Positions 24,390 to 36,182 of a stretch of 64,000 nucleotides of DNA are shown one piece after another. The notes under the pieces are model-generated. The model saw only the letters and a list, made by a program, of their open reading frames with translations, did not search any database and had not been told where the DNA came from. Positions within the stretch are counted from its first letter, which is position 1, and the number at the start of each line of letters is the position of its first letter. This DNA comes from a virus: positions 1-64,000 of the IMG/VR virus record IMGVR_UViG_3300032323_002779. One strand, 5' to 3'. The position numbers were made by a program, and so were the translations under genes.

Positions 24390-27300
24390 ATGAACGCTAC
24401 TTTATTAAAAAAATACGAAACGATTGACCAATCTAAAGTGTCTGAAAAAGACAAAAAAGTATTGGAGCAAGTGAAAAAACTTACCAATAGTTTCGAGGAA
24501 ACCGATGAAGCAAAAAACAAAGTTGCTGAAAAGATATTAGACCAAATTACAATGCTTAATCCTGATGCCGTAAAAAAGCCACAGGTGGTTGCTCAAAAAG
24601 TAGCCAAAGCGAAGAAAGTTGCTAAAGCAAAAAAACCTGCCACTACGTCAACCGCTAAAGGTTCAGGAAACAACATTATGTCTGTTGCCAAAGAAATCCA
24701 AAAAGCAGGAGAGTCTTGGAAAGATGCTATGGAACGTGCCAAACAAGTTCTTAAAGAGCGTAGAGAAAAAGTTGTTGAACAAAAGAAAACAGAATTAGAA
24801 AAACTTTATGCTCTTGTTAAAACTAAAAAAGAGTTGCAGGGTTTTGCGAAATCTGATATTCAACGTGACGCAGTTCGTGATGCTAAACCGAGAGGAGCGA
24901 GAGTTGTAACAAAAGCAGGTAAAACTTATAATCAATACGGAGAGTGGGATAACAAGATTGGAAGAAAGTATTGGGAAACTCGTGACCGCCACTCTGACCG
25001 TTTAGCACCTAACTACCCAAAAGATATGCCTAAATTGGCAAGTGGGGGTGCGGTAAGCGATGCTCCTTTTTCCGTTGAGGTTTTTAAAACTAAATTGAGA
25101 TTCGATAATCAACTTCCAAGTTCCTCAAAAGGCGACTTCCCAACATTTGCTAAAGCAAAAGAGTTTGCTATTGATATGATTGACAACGGTAATTACTACG
25201 CTTACATAAACAGTAAAAATGGTTACTTATGGGGGGTTGATTCTAAAGGTGTAGAGCAATTTGCTGACGGCGGAATGTTCAACACAAATGTTCATAGCGG
25301 TACTGCTTTTATGGATAATGCCTACTTCGCAGATGGCGGAGAATTAGATGATGAAATGCTTAAAAGCATATATTCTATAACTGAATTGACAAGTAAAAGG
25401 GAGCATAAGGCTTACATTGCTCTTCAAAATAAAAACAATAAATACGATATTATATTTGAGCCGTATGAGAAATACATAAACAATAGAGAGGATTATAAGG
25501 ACTATAAAAAACTTTATCAAGCAGGAGTACGCCATTTAGACGGAACTCCTTATTATGATAACGGTGGTAATGTAGGTCAAAAGAAATACCAAGTACAATA
25601 TAATGTTGGAAACGTTAAGTATTTGGTTAGTTTCCACGATGGTATTCAGAAACATAAAGACGGTAGTAATTTTTATGAAATTAGGACTTTTAATAACAAA
25701 AAAGACCTTGAGGATTTCTTAAACAAATTATCAAAACAGGGTTACAGAGAAATGGGTTATAATACTGCTTTTGATAATGGCGGAATGTTTGAAGCCCCTA
25801 TCGCAAAAATGAAAGAGGTTAAAGGCAAAACTGTTAGTGTGCCTGTAAGTGAAGAAATATACAGTTCAGAGATTAACGAGTTCGTTAACTATGTAGATTC
25901 TTTTTATGGTAAAAAAGGAATTTACGCAGAAGATTTGAACGGTGGTTTTACAAAAGCGGAAATTAGAAAAGCGGTCAATAAATACATTGAAAACTTAAAC
26001 TCTAATGGAACTTGGGGTGGTGGAGATTCTTTGGACAGAGAGCGTGTTAGACAGATATTGCAACCGTCATATAGTTTGTTAGAAAACGGAGGTGGAATTG
26101 ATGGCGGAATGAACAAATTAACAATTCAGGACGTTTCTTTCGCAAACGGCGGTGGCGTTGGTAAAATGCCTGAATGGTCTGTATCTATTACAAGCGAAGA
26201 TGGAGATACTTATGATTGGGTAGGTTTTGCTAAAAACGAAGACGATGCTTTATATAAAGCGGAACAAGAGGCGGGTTTTGAAAGCGTTGAATCGGGTATT
26301 AACGAAATTACCGATGCAGACGGTAATAAAATTGAATATGCAAACGGCGGTTCGCTTCCGTTTATGACAGACCCGAACTTTGGTAATTTCCAAGATACAG
26401 GTATGTTTGAGAGTGGTGGTAGTATGGCAAACTTAACCGAGCAAGAATTTTTGAAACAATACTTTGGCGTGAATGTATTTACTGAAAACCCGTCACAATA
26501 CTTTGAAATTAAAAAAATGTCAAGTTCTAATGATGACAAAATAGATGCTTTTGTAAAAGAGTTAAAAGCGGACGGCTTTACTGTTAAGAAAAGAGCGTAC
26601 TCTGATTTTACCTCTGTAATGGGTGTTAAAAAGAAAGGTTCTTACGAACTTGGCGGTGCGTTTGTGATGACTGATTTAGCAGGTCACACGGGAGGTTCTG
26701 ACGGTTTGGGTAATCCAATGCCTTTAAGCGGTACTTCAGGGACTTATTACACGGGTCTTGTAGGAGAAACAGGTGCTATGTCAAGCGGAGAGTTGTTTGC
26801 AAGAGGTGGTGCAGTTGGAGATAATGTTTTAGGATTGAAAAAAGGAGATATTTATAAAATTATAGATACATTCCATACCGCAAGTTATGATACAACAATG
26901 TCAGTATTTACTTTTATAGACTACGAAGACAAATACGGCGAAATCGTATTAAAGTCTATACCTTTTCCTCCAAACCCAAAACGAAAAAATGATTTTATTT
27001 ATGTTTCTGATGTTTCAAGTGACGGAATAAAAATTTTAAATGACGAAGAGATTGGTCAAGTAATTTCGAGAAAATATAAAAATTTCGTTCAAAATAATTA
27101 CGAAGCAGGTGGAGTTATGGCTCAAAACCAACAAGTAATCAACGATGCTTCTCAACCTTATGTAATTACCGAAGCATTTGGAAATCCTGCTCAACAACTT
27201 GGTATGTTGGCTAAAGGAGGGTCAATAGAAAATCAATATGAGGGTAGAACTCCTGAAGATGTTTGGGATAATTGGACGGAAAAACAAAAAATACATTTTT

Positions 27301-30300
27301 TATTAGACCATATATCGAACAAAGAGATTGTTAAATCTTCTAATTTAGAAGAAATATGTAAATTAACAGGAAGCGAGTTAATGGATTTTGAAAATCGTAA
27401 AATTATTGATGGTATTAAAGTTGTAGATATTAGAAATGCTTTAGTCATTCACGTTAGAGAGGGTCAATACGCTAAAGGTGGTTCAATCCCTAATAATTAT
27501 GAGGGAAGAGAACCTGAAGATATTTGGAATAATTGGGATTTATCACAAAAATTACATTTTTTAAGTGACCATACCGAAGAAGTTTATGGAAGAATATCAG
27601 TAAAAGGAGAAACAAATGATGAAATAAACGAGTTTTTCGGAAAATTGATTTATAAAAAATATGAGGACTTACCTCTAAACACAAAATTTGCTTTAGTTAT
27701 GCACACAACTCGTGGTCAATACGCAAGTGGCGGTTCATTAGGCGAAGAGTTAATGGGAGGTCAATCTAACGCAACTTTAAAACCAAGTGGTTATCATTTA
27801 GTTTCTGCAAAAGGTAGAGAAATAATCGTTTCTGATGACGGAGGAAACTCTAAAGAGAGATGGGTTAAAAATAACGGATTTAGTGGTTATAGACTTGTTT
27901 ACAAAGGAAACGACTATGAGTTTACAGATAGTTTTGAGGGAGGCGGAATGTTCGACCCAAACGTTTCTGACGGAACTCAATTTATGAATGGGGTTTATGC
28001 TAACGGCGGTTCGATTGAAGAGGGCGATAAAGTTACAATAACAACGAGTTCTTTAGGAAAAGACTATGTAGGTATGTCAGGAACTATAACTTCAAGAAAG
28101 TTGTTGAATGACAAATATTCTGTTAGATTATCAAATGGACTTGAAATGGCTTTTAGCAAAGACGAATTCAAACATAATTCTATAAATCCAAGATTTGCCA
28201 AAGGCGGATTTGTAGGAACAGTTGAATTTAATGCAGGAGATATTGTTTGGCAAAAAGACGAAAAACGATACGCTTTTGTAATGAATAATTACGGCGACCC
28301 TATTAACGGAAGTAGCGGAGAGATTAGACTTGACACAACAGGGAATACGCCTATTTTTACTTATAATAAAAATTTTACAAAGGAAACAGGTTACAACCTT
28401 GTTAAATTAGGAGAAAAAGGCGATACAGGAAAATTTACTCCTGAAGTTCTCGCTGAAATGAAAGAACAAGGAAAAAAGTATTTAGATTCTGCAAAAAGTA
28501 ATAAAGGAAGCCAACAAAAAGAAAATATCGCTTACATCGAAAAAGTTGTAAGAAGAACTCTTGACGGAGAGTTTGACGATATGGTTAAACCAACTATCTC
28601 AAGTGAAACTACTTATGTTCCAAACGCAGACGTAAAGGAATTAAGTGTGGTTGTTAAGGGGGAATTGAAAAATTTAACGGGTTCTGATATTGTAAACGGA
28701 GTTTATATCAAAAATACAGGCAAATCTACTCCCAAAGCAGATGCCAATGCCGTGTTTGCTAAAATCCTTAAAGATGCTAAAGAAGCAAAGGTTGGAAAGT
28801 CTAAAAAATTCGATGCTACTGATTTGAAGAAAATAAATCTTGAAATGGTGCAAAAACTTGTTGAAGCAGGTTATACAGAACAACAAATAAGAAATATTAT
28901 TTTCGGCTACGCTTTTGATAACGAAATTATTGCTGATAACGAACTTGAATACGATAATGGTATTTTTTCTTATGAAGAAAGTTATGTTGCTCAAAAAGTA
29001 GATGGTTTGGTTCAGGCTAAAAAAGAGAATGAGTTTGTATTAGGAATTGAATATCCTGATTTTGATTGGCAAGGTATTATTAAAAAATACAAAATATCTT
29101 CTAAACCAAAAGATTTGGTTCGCAAATTAAGAGCGGGAAGTTGGGGTCATACTGAATATTTCTACGAAGTGTTCGTAGGGGAAAATATTGTGTTAGGTCA
29201 CAATTACGGATACAAAAATTTTGATGCTGACGGAAAAGTGAAAGACGACTATATTGAGAAAGGTAAAAAAGTTTCAGACCCTACTAAACAAAATGCTTGG
29301 CAAAAAGAAAGAGAGTATAGAGCAGGTTTTAATGGTGGTTATTGGTATATCGTTTCTTCAAAAATCGAGATTATCGATGATGTTTTGAAAACCTTACTTG
29401 CTCAAAAAGGAGGGTATTGCAAAGAAATATCGTTTTATGATGATAATTTTGCTGAAACATTAACTGAAAACAAAATTTCTTTTGCTGATGGTGGCGCAAT
29501 CGGAATCGGTAAAAATGGATATGTAGCCTTTTACAAAGGAAAACGTATTGAAGTTTATGCTGACACTATGTATGAAGCACAAAAGACCGCTTCTCAACAT
29601 TTTAAAGCACGAAAAGATTACGATGTAAACGTTGTATTGGCAGAGGTTGACGGTAAGCCTTATATTAACTCTACTATGTTTGCTGACGGTGGCTCTATGT
29701 CGGAAGACGTGTCGGAGTGTAAGAAACTTGTTTCTGCTTTCTGTAAAGAATTTGGAGATAAATTTGGTCTTAATGAAGAAGCGATTTTAGAAAAAGTTAA
29801 GTTTAGAGATTATCTTGGATATGGCGCAAGTGTTTTTGTTAGTCTTTCAGTTTCTTCAAATGTTACAGATTTAAAAGTAGGAGAAACAAGACCGACAGGA
29901 GGTTATATAATTTTTACAAGTGACATTAATCCAAATGGAGTTACAGGTAAAGACGATATAGCAAGAACTTACACTATTGATATTGAAATAAAAGGAAGTA
30001 AAAGATATACCCAAAGAAGAACGGAAGAGGGTAGATACTTTAAGTCTTACAATTACGGAAGAACAATTGAGGAGGCTATGGATAAAACCGATACTAAAAT
30101 AATTTACGACCTATATCCTTTAGAGAAAAAAGATGATTTAAAATTTAAAATGAGTCATCTATTTGCTGACGGCGGAGGTGTTTCAGGAAAATTAGAAAGC
30201 GGTGTTTATAGAGTTGGTAAACCAACAAAAGTTTCGGCTAATTTGTACGAACAAAAAATTGCTGAAATTTTTGATAATGGAGATATTTCAACTGCAAGTG

Positions 30301-32735
30301 ATTACGGAAGAAAGTTGGGCGATTTTAAATCTCAAAAATATCCAATAATTACCAAAGAGCAATTAGAGAATCAATACAAAATGGCTGACGGCGGAAGTAC
30401 AGGTTCAGGTTTAGACCCTGTAAAAGTAAAAGTAGTTATGGCGGTAGGTCTTGATAGCGCAATTGAGTTCTATGATGCTGACTACCCAATCAGACCTTAT
30501 CAGTTACTTGAAAGAGCAGTAAGAGCAGGTTATATTACTCTTGACGAAATAAACGAAAGAGTTGTTGATTCTGCTATGGAAACTGCTCAAGATAGCGAAG
30601 ATATGGAGGAAGTCGGAAGTAGTGATTTTGGGGCTTATTTGCGTGATTTTTTAGACGAAGCAGGTTTTAAAGTTGGATATGTAAATGGTCGATTGACACG
30701 AGAGTATGCTAACGGCGGATTTATGAATGATGTTTATGCTAAAGGTGGTATATTTAATGACAATAACGCAAGTGTTTTTGGTTCTATTTTCCCGATTGGA
30801 ACTGAATTTAAAAGCGGAATTTACAGAACAAATATTGGAATAATAGGTGTTACCGATGTAAAAAACATTAATGGGTACGATTGGCATATTGTAACAAAAT
30901 TACCTTACTACGAGGGTGGTCTAACTACTTACGCTTATGCAGGTAAGTTTGTAAATGCAGGTAAATTACGTCCGCTTAATAACTACCATTATAAAAGCAA
31001 AGGCGACCCTATGATTAAATTATATAAGGATAAAAAAGAACCATTAAGAAATTCTGTAAAAAAGGTTGAAAAACAACATCTTTTGGCATTAGAAATTTTT
31101 AAAGAAAAAATGGAAAAAGGGGACTTTTCAGATAATAGTTTTGAAAATGATGTTTATGCTGACGGCGGATTTATGAATAATGTTTATGCTGACGGCGGTG
31201 GTGTTGATATGTTTTCAGAATTTGAATTAGACAAAAACGGAAATTTTTCTTCAACAATAAACGGTAAAAATTATGAAATAATTTACCGAGATGATAAAAG
31301 CCAATTGTATGACCTTTTTGAAAATGGAAAAAAAATAAGAAGCAGTAAATCTCTCCGTGATTTAATGAAATTTCAAAAATTTGCTGACGGCGGATTTATG
31401 AACGATGTTTATGCTGACGGTGGAGATTTAAGTGGTGTAGAACTGAATTTTACATTTGATACAGAGGGAGATGCTGAATATGAATATCCGCAAGAAGTTG
31501 AAAAAATTAGACTTTTGAGAGAAAGAATTAATTTTGATGAAGTTAGAGGTTCTATTGATTACGGAAAGACCAAAGACAATACTAATTTGGAGTTTTATAA
31601 AAACGGTAAATTGGTTATGACTTTGAAAGGAGATTACGATACCGCTTCTGAAATTTTAGATACTGATGTTGAAATTTTAGGTTCTAAACACAAAATTAAC
31701 TACCACCCTTACGATGGTATGGGAGGTGTAGATTACTACGCTCTTAAAAGCCAATTAGAAAAAACGGTTTTTGCTGACGGCGGAAGTACCGAGCAAAATA
31801 ATTGGTTAGAAAACCTACCTTATAAATTTGCTATTGATTTCGCTAATAAATTAGCAAAAAAAACACATAAAGACGTATTTGTTTACTACTATAAGCACGA
31901 TGATTCTTATGCGATAGACACAAAACCTTTAACTAATGAAAGAAAACACTATGAGTTAAAAGAAATCGTAAAATATTCGGACGGCGGTTTTATGAATGAT
32001 GTTTATGCTAAAGGTGGTTCAGCAGATAGTCTTTCTGTAAATAAAGCAAGTATTCTTTCTGCGACAAAAAAATGTACTGACGGAGATTCTGATAGAAGCA
32101 CTTGTCAAAGCGGAAATTTTGAAGTAACTATGGTTTATGATTACGGTACATTAGATTTAGATTTTGTTTATTTGGACTATAATAATCCAAGATTTAATCC
32201 GTCTAAAGAGCATTACGCTTCTTATAGTTTTACAAAAGGAGGTAAAGGAGTTTTAACTGATTTTGACCAAACTGTATATACTAAACAAGGAAGAAGAACA
32301 GATGCGAAAACAATTATTTCAAAAACTATTGATGTGTTAAAATCTTTAGGCTATCCTGTTGATTTAATTGTAGATTCAGATGGAGAGGAAATACAAGATG
32401 CTAAATATGCTAACGGCGGAATTTTTGACGACAATGACGGGTTTATGAGAGCAGACAATAATAGAAATTTCAGATACCCTGAAATGGAAGTTTATGTAGA
32501 AACTTTTGAAGAACCGATTGATTTGACGAGCAATATTAGTGTTCAAACAAATGAGGTTGTTGTTAGACCTCTTGACGAAGACATCGATTTAAGCGATGAT
32601 GGTAGAATAAGAGCAAGAATGACACAATCACATAGAGGTTCTGCTGAAAGTTTTTCTAAAATAAATCCAAGAGCATTTGAGTTTATTGGCGAAGAATTAC
32701 CAATGCCTATATCTCACACACATAAAAACGATTAA
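24390..32735 (+). CDS. Giant polyvalent protein 2 with about 30 Gly-Gly linkers
   Basis: 2,781 residues. The first 200 are helical and Lys/Ala-rich like histone H1 (KVAKAKKVAKAKK), with KEIQKAGESWKDAMERAKQ, then GKTYNQYGEWDNKIGRKYWE. After that about 32 linkers of the form [FY]-A-[DNK]-G-G (some FESGG, YDNGG, LENGG) separate modules of 40-170 residues. Seen modules: a tandem pair (EGRTPEDVWDNW / EGREPEDIWNNW), an SH3-like domain (EEGDKVTITTSSLGKDYVGM), and FYKGKRIEVYADTMYEAQ with YDVNVVLAEVDG, a module common in phage proteins. No membrane span. The spacing suggests cutting into about 30 small proteins. Confidence 0.8.
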   Translation: MNATLLKKYETIDQSKVSEKDKKVLEQVKKLTNSFEETDEAKNKVAEKILDQITMLNPDAVKKPQVVAQKVAKAKKVAKAKKPATTSTAKGSGNNIMSVAKEIQKAGESWKDAMERAKQVLKERREKVVEQKKTELEKLYALVKTKKELQGFAKSDIQRDAVRDAKPRGARVVTKAGKTYNQYGEWDNKIGRKYWETRDRHSDRLAPNYPKDMPKLASGGAVSDAPFSVEVFKTKLRFDNQLPSSSKGDFPTFAKAKEFAIDMIDNGNYYAYINSKNGYLWGVDSKGVEQFADGGMFNTNVHSGTAFMDNAYFADGGELDDEMLKSIYSITELTSKREHKAYIALQNKNNKYDIIFEPYEKYINNREDYKDYKKLYQAGVRHLDGTPYYDNGGNVGQKKYQVQYNVGNVKYLVSFHDGIQKHKDGSNFYEIRTFNNKKDLEDFLNKLSKQGYREMGYNTAFDNGGMFEAPIAKMKEVKGKTVSVPVSEEIYSSEINEFVNYVDSFYGKKGIYAEDLNGGFTKAEIRKAVNKYIENLNSNGTWGGGDSLDRERVRQILQPSYSLLENGGGIDGGMNKLTIQDVSFANGGGVGKMPEWSVSITSEDGDTYDWVGFAKNEDDALYKAEQEAGFESVESGINEITDADGNKIEYANGGSLPFMTDPNFGNFQDTGMFESGGSMANLTEQEFLKQYFGVNVFTENPSQYFEIKKMSSSNDDKIDAFVKELKADGFTVKKRAYSDFTSVMGVKKKGSYELGGAFVMTDLAGHTGGSDGLGNPMPLSGTSGTYYTGLVGETGAMSSGELFARGGAVGDNVLGLKKGDIYKIIDTFHTASYDTTMSVFTFIDYEDKYGEIVLKSIPFPPNPKRKNDFIYVSDVSSDGIKILNDEEIGQVISRKYKNFVQNNYEAGGVMAQNQQVINDASQPYVITEAFGNPAQQLGMLAKGGSIENQYEGRTPEDVWDNWTEKQKIHFLLDHISNKEIVKSSNLEEICKLTGSELMDFENRKIIDGIKVVDIRNALVIHVREGQYAKGGSIPNNYEGREPEDIWNNWDLSQKLHFLSDHTEEVYGRISVKGETNDEINEFFGKLIYKKYEDLPLNTKFALVMHTTRGQYASGGSLGEELMGGQSNATLKPSGYHLVSAKGREIIVSDDGGNSKERWVKNNGFSGYRLVYKGNDYEFTDSFEGGGMFDPNVSDGTQFMNGVYANGGSIEEGDKVTITTSSLGKDYVGMSGTITSRKLLNDKYSVRLSNGLEMAFSKDEFKHNSINPRFAKGGFVGTVEFNAGDIVWQKDEKRYAFVMNNYGDPINGSSGEIRLDTTGNTPIFTYNKNFTKETGYNLVKLGEKGDTGKFTPEVLAEMKEQGKKYLDSAKSNKGSQQKENIAYIEKVVRRTLDGEFDDMVKPTISSETTYVPNADVKELSVVVKGELKNLTGSDIVNGVYIKNTGKSTPKADANAVFAKILKDAKEAKVGKSKKFDATDLKKINLEMVQKLVEAGYTEQQIRNIIFGYAFDNEIIADNELEYDNGIFSYEESYVAQKVDGLVQAKKENEFVLGIEYPDFDWQGIIKKYKISSKPKDLVRKLRAGSWGHTEYFYEVFVGENIVLGHNYGYKNFDADGKVKDDYIEKGKKVSDPTKQNAWQKEREYRAGFNGGYWYIVSSKIEIIDDVLKTLLAQKGGYCKEISFYDDNFAETLTENKISFADGGAIGIGKNGYVAFYKGKRIEVYADTMYEAQKTASQHFKARKDYDVNVVLAEVDGKPYINSTMFADGGSMSEDVSECKKLVSAFCKEFGDKFGLNEEAILEKVKFRDYLGYGASVFVSLSVSSNVTDLKVGETRPTGGYIIFTSDINPNGVTGKDDIARTYTIDIEIKGSKRYTQRRTEEGRYFKSYNYGRTIEEAMDKTDTKIIYDLYPLEKKDDLKFKMSHLFADGGGVSGKLESGVYRVGKPTKVSANLYEQKIAEIFDNGDISTASDYGRKLGDFKSQKYPIITKEQLENQYKMADGGSTGSGLDPVKVKVVMAVGLDSAIEFYDADYPIRPYQLLERAVRAGYITLDEINERVVDSAMETAQDSEDMEEVGSSDFGAYLRDFLDEAGFKVGYVNGRLTREYANGGFMNDVYAKGGIFNDNNASVFGSIFPIGTEFKSGIYRTNIGIIGVTDVKNINGYDWHIVTKLPYYEGGLTTYAYAGKFVNAGKLRPLNNYHYKSKGDPMIKLYKDKKEPLRNSVKKVEKQHLLALEIFKEKMEKGDFSDNSFENDVYADGGFMNNVYADGGGVDMFSEFELDKNGNFSSTINGKNYEIIYRDDKSQLYDLFENGKKIRSSKSLRDLMKFQKFADGGFMNDVYADGGDLSGVELNFTFDTEGDAEYEYPQEVEKIRLLRERINFDEVRGSIDYGKTKDNTNLEFYKNGKLVMTLKGDYDTASEILDTDVEILGSKHKINYHPYDGMGGVDYYALKSQLEKTVFADGGSTEQNNWLENLPYKFAIDFANKLAKKTHKDVFVYYYKHDDSYAIDTKPLTNERKHYELKEIVKYSDGGFMNDVYAKGGSADSLSVNKASILSATKKCTDGDSDRSTCQSGNFEVTMVYDYGTLDLDFVYLDYNNPRFNPSKEHYASYSFTKGGKGVLTDFDQTVYTKQGRRTDAKTIISKTIDVLKSLGYPVDLIVDSDGEEIQDAKYANGGIFDDNDGFMRADNNRNFRYPEMEVYVETFEEPIDLTSNISVQTNEVVVRPLDEDIDLSDDGRIRARMTQSHRGSAESFSKINPRAFEFIGEELPMPISHTHKND
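27222..27737 (+). repeat. Tandem duplication of an approximately 80-residue module
   Basis: Two adjacent modules share EGR[TE]PED[VI]W[DN]NW, then K[IL]HFL[LS]DH and end in a similar ALV[IM]H stretch followed by GQYA[KS]GGS. Both end at a Gly-Gly linker, showing the module-plus-linker as the unit of duplication. Confidence 0.85.
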
Positions 32736-35700
32736 TTTAGAAATACTATGAAGTTATTTAATAAAACAATAGATAGACAATTATTTAGTCAATATTCACT
32801 TGGTAGCGACCTCTCTAAACAAGAGGTTGTTGTCAAGATATTTAATCCTCAAGGCGCAGGGACGTGGTTTATATTAAATTCCGACCCTGAAGACCCTGAT
32901 TACCTTTGGGCTATTGTTGATTTGGGGTATGGTGCTGAAGTTGGTTCGGTTAGCCGTAGTGACCTTGAAAATTATCGTGGTCGATTTGGATTAGGCTTTG
33001 AGCGTGATTTGTCTTTTGACCCTATAAACGCATTAGAACTTTATCAAGGGCTTCTTAATGGAGAATATTATGCTGACGGCGGAAACCTTTCAAGAGATAG
33101 AAAATTCTTGAATCATAGACAGAAATACGAAGTTCGTTATTCAAAGGGTAAAAATCGAAAAGGTTATGGTTATGCTGACGGTGGGGATATTTCAAGCGAA
33201 TTACAAGATTTGTTTTCTAAAATGAAAAACAGTTTAAGTAAAAAAGATTTTGATTCTTTTAATGAATTATCTAATCAAGTTCACGAAATATCTGATTCAA
33301 GGGGATTAAATGAAGAGGAGTACGATTTATGGGATTCTTTAAGAGAAGAAGAAAGAAACTTGCAAATGGAAAATTTTTTAAATAAATCTAAATATGCTGA
33401 CGGTGGCGACATTGAAAGTTTTAGCGATAACCAACGTATGATTATGAATCAAAACGTTGAGGTAGAGCATCATCACGAGGAATTAGAGGATATTTTAGAA
33501 GACGAAGTAGAAGTACCTGCTTGGGTTGTCGCAAAAATGGAAACCGCAACACAAAACCTTTCAGACATTACTCATTACCTTGACGGACAAAAAGAGATAA
33601 TGGAAGACCAATTAGAGGGAGATGATGACGATGATGACGATGATGACGATGATGATGAAATGACGGAAATCGAAAACAAAGAAGTTGTCGAACCAATAAA
33701 TGTTTCTGCGGGAACAAAGGCAGAATTGACTAAAAAGTTTACTGATGATGCTTGGGGGAACTTGAGAGGTTTCTTGAAAGGTATGGAGGGAATTGACCTG
33801 CGTGACGATTATACGTTTGATTACAAGGACGAACAGTTTGAAGTTGAGCCAATCATTAACTCTGATGAAAATGGTGTTTCTAATGCCGTGTTTACGATTT
33901 TTGACGGGGACGGAGAAGAACAAGGAGAGATTAGTTATAGCCGTGAGGGTGGAAAACAAAAGTTTACTGCTAACTCTGATTATTTTGAGTGGAGAAATGC
34001 GAAGTTTGAAGACGGCGGGTATTTTGACGGAACTATCCCGAATGTTTCAACCTATATGAGTACTTATGCTGATGGTGGAGAAATAAATCTTTGGAAGAGC
34101 GAACCAAATAACAAACCTGAAAAATTAAAAACTTTTAAATCATTACGGGCTTTTAATGCGTATATGACTAAAAACGCTAAATCCTTTAGAGATGAACATT
34201 CTAAAAATGGTGCAGGATTTTATGGGTTTGAAGCAGATGCTACTCAACAAGAAGTTGAAAGAAGTTTAGAAAATTTATATACTTCTGAAAATCAATATGC
34301 TGACGGTGGATTTATGGCTAATGTTTACGCAAAAGGCGGAGAAATTGCCAAAGCAGAAATTCTTGGTTTGAGCAAAAACATAATGGGAACTACTGATATT
34401 GAAATGAAAATTTCAGGAATGAGAAAATCTCAAGACTTCATTGTTTACCCAATTAGCAAAGACGATACAGATAAAATTATTACTATTCAATCTTCTACGA
34501 GAATTGGTAAAATTGATTTAAGTTCAGGTCGTGGATTAATGAGCCAAAGCCATTCTAACGGTGCTTACTTTGTGCATTTCCAAATGGACAAACTTACTCC
34601 TTTTATGTTAAGTGAAAGTGATTTACAAGACCTAAAATCTCACATATTTAAAACTGCGGGAGATAATGTAGGTTCGAGAGGTATTGTTTCTGATAATTCA
34701 GGGGCTTCAAGAATATTTGCTGACGGAGGAGAAGTTACGCCAAAATTAAATATGGAAATAACAAAAAGAGCAGAAGAAATTTATGCTAAAAATGGCGGTA
34801 AAACAAAAAAAGACTTTGACATAGCGTATGATAAGGCAATAAAAGAATTTGGCTACGACCCTGAATATTTCAAAAAAGAAATGCGGGAAATTGGTTCAGA
34901 ATATGGGTCTGAAGATGATGATTTTTACGCAAAAGGCGGAGAAGTTTATTCGCACAAACATAGTAAAGGTTGGGGCGAGGACATAACTATTGAGTTGTTA
35001 CAACCTACGGCTAAAGGTTGGAAAGTTAAGCAAACCACTAAAAAAGGAAGAAAAACATCAACCAAAACTGCCTTTTTCAGTAAAGAAGAAATAAGCGAAC
35101 TATTTGAAAAACAATATGCAAAAGGGGGAATTACTTACTACAAAAGCGAAAATGAACGTTTAAGCAGACCTAAAAGCGATATGGAGGAAGAGGTTTTTCA
35201 AAAAGTAAAAAACCAAATCAACCCTGAATTATTTGTTGGGAACTTTGGTTGGAAAACCCCGATGAACAAAACTACTTATGGGTATTTGTATTCGTTGGAC
35301 GACTTCGACAAAGATTATGTGAAAGACGTAAAACTTAAACAGGGAGAGGTAATTTTTAGATACGTCACTCGTATTACGGCTATTGGCGGAATGATGCCTT
35401 TTATTAAGATAAACATTGAAAAAGGGCTTTTGTATTTTCCTGTTTCAAACGATAATGATGATATAATTTTTGAAACAAAAGGCGTGACTCCGTTGTGGAT
35501 AAGTTTAATCGAGGATAGTTTCGCTAAAGGCGGAATTGTTGTTACTTCAATCAAAGATATACCGAATTTTGAGGAAAGGTTGAATCAAGGTAAAATAACT
35601 TATCGTGGATTAGGTTTGGGCAAATTATTTGATGATTTCTATGAATTAACAGGAACAACGGGAACAAGAATAAAAGTTGACGGAAAAGAATACTATATTA

Positions 35701-36182
35701 CCGATGAAGAATTTAAAACTTTCTCAAGAGATGCTGACGGAAAATTGAGAGTCCGTTTTGATGCGCCTTATAGAAAAGGATATGCTAACGGTGGAGGGAT
35801 AGGTTTTATTCCTATGGATTTAGAAGAAACTTTGCGTATTACGGCTAAATGGGGCGGAACTGACATCAAGGGTGTTATTGGTATTTTAAATGCTATGATT
35901 GATTCAGGTTTGACAGACGAAGATTTACAACCAAAACCAACAAAATCGGGTAGCGCATATCAAAACGCACTCGCAAAAAAGACAAAAGAAATTTGGGCTA
36001 AAATTGAGCCGAATTACAAAGGCGACTTCAAAGGCTATATGTATTATAGCACTATTCTTCACTTGGTTGAAAGGTCAACAACTTCTGATAATACTTTGAA
36101 GCGATTTAAACCTTTCAGAAAGTATCAAAAAGATTCTTATGCTGACGGTGGTTTTATGAATGATGTTTATGCTGACGGCGGA
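30708..36182 (+). repeat. Dispersed repeat coding GGFMNDVYADGG
   Basis: An approximately 40-base unit coding [DN]GGFMN[DN]VYA[DK]GG recurs at about 30708, 31159, 31383, 31976, 34302 (variant FMANVYAKGG) and 36138, in both giant proteins 2 and 3. The DNA is nearly identical (tttatgaatgatgtttatgc), so the unit could act as a recombination site for module shuffling. Confidence 0.85.

Noticed and set aside
33612-33959. Minus-strand open frame opposite the Asp run
   Set aside because: It reads as Ile/Val repeats from the poly-Asp codons and lies inside a clear coding region.
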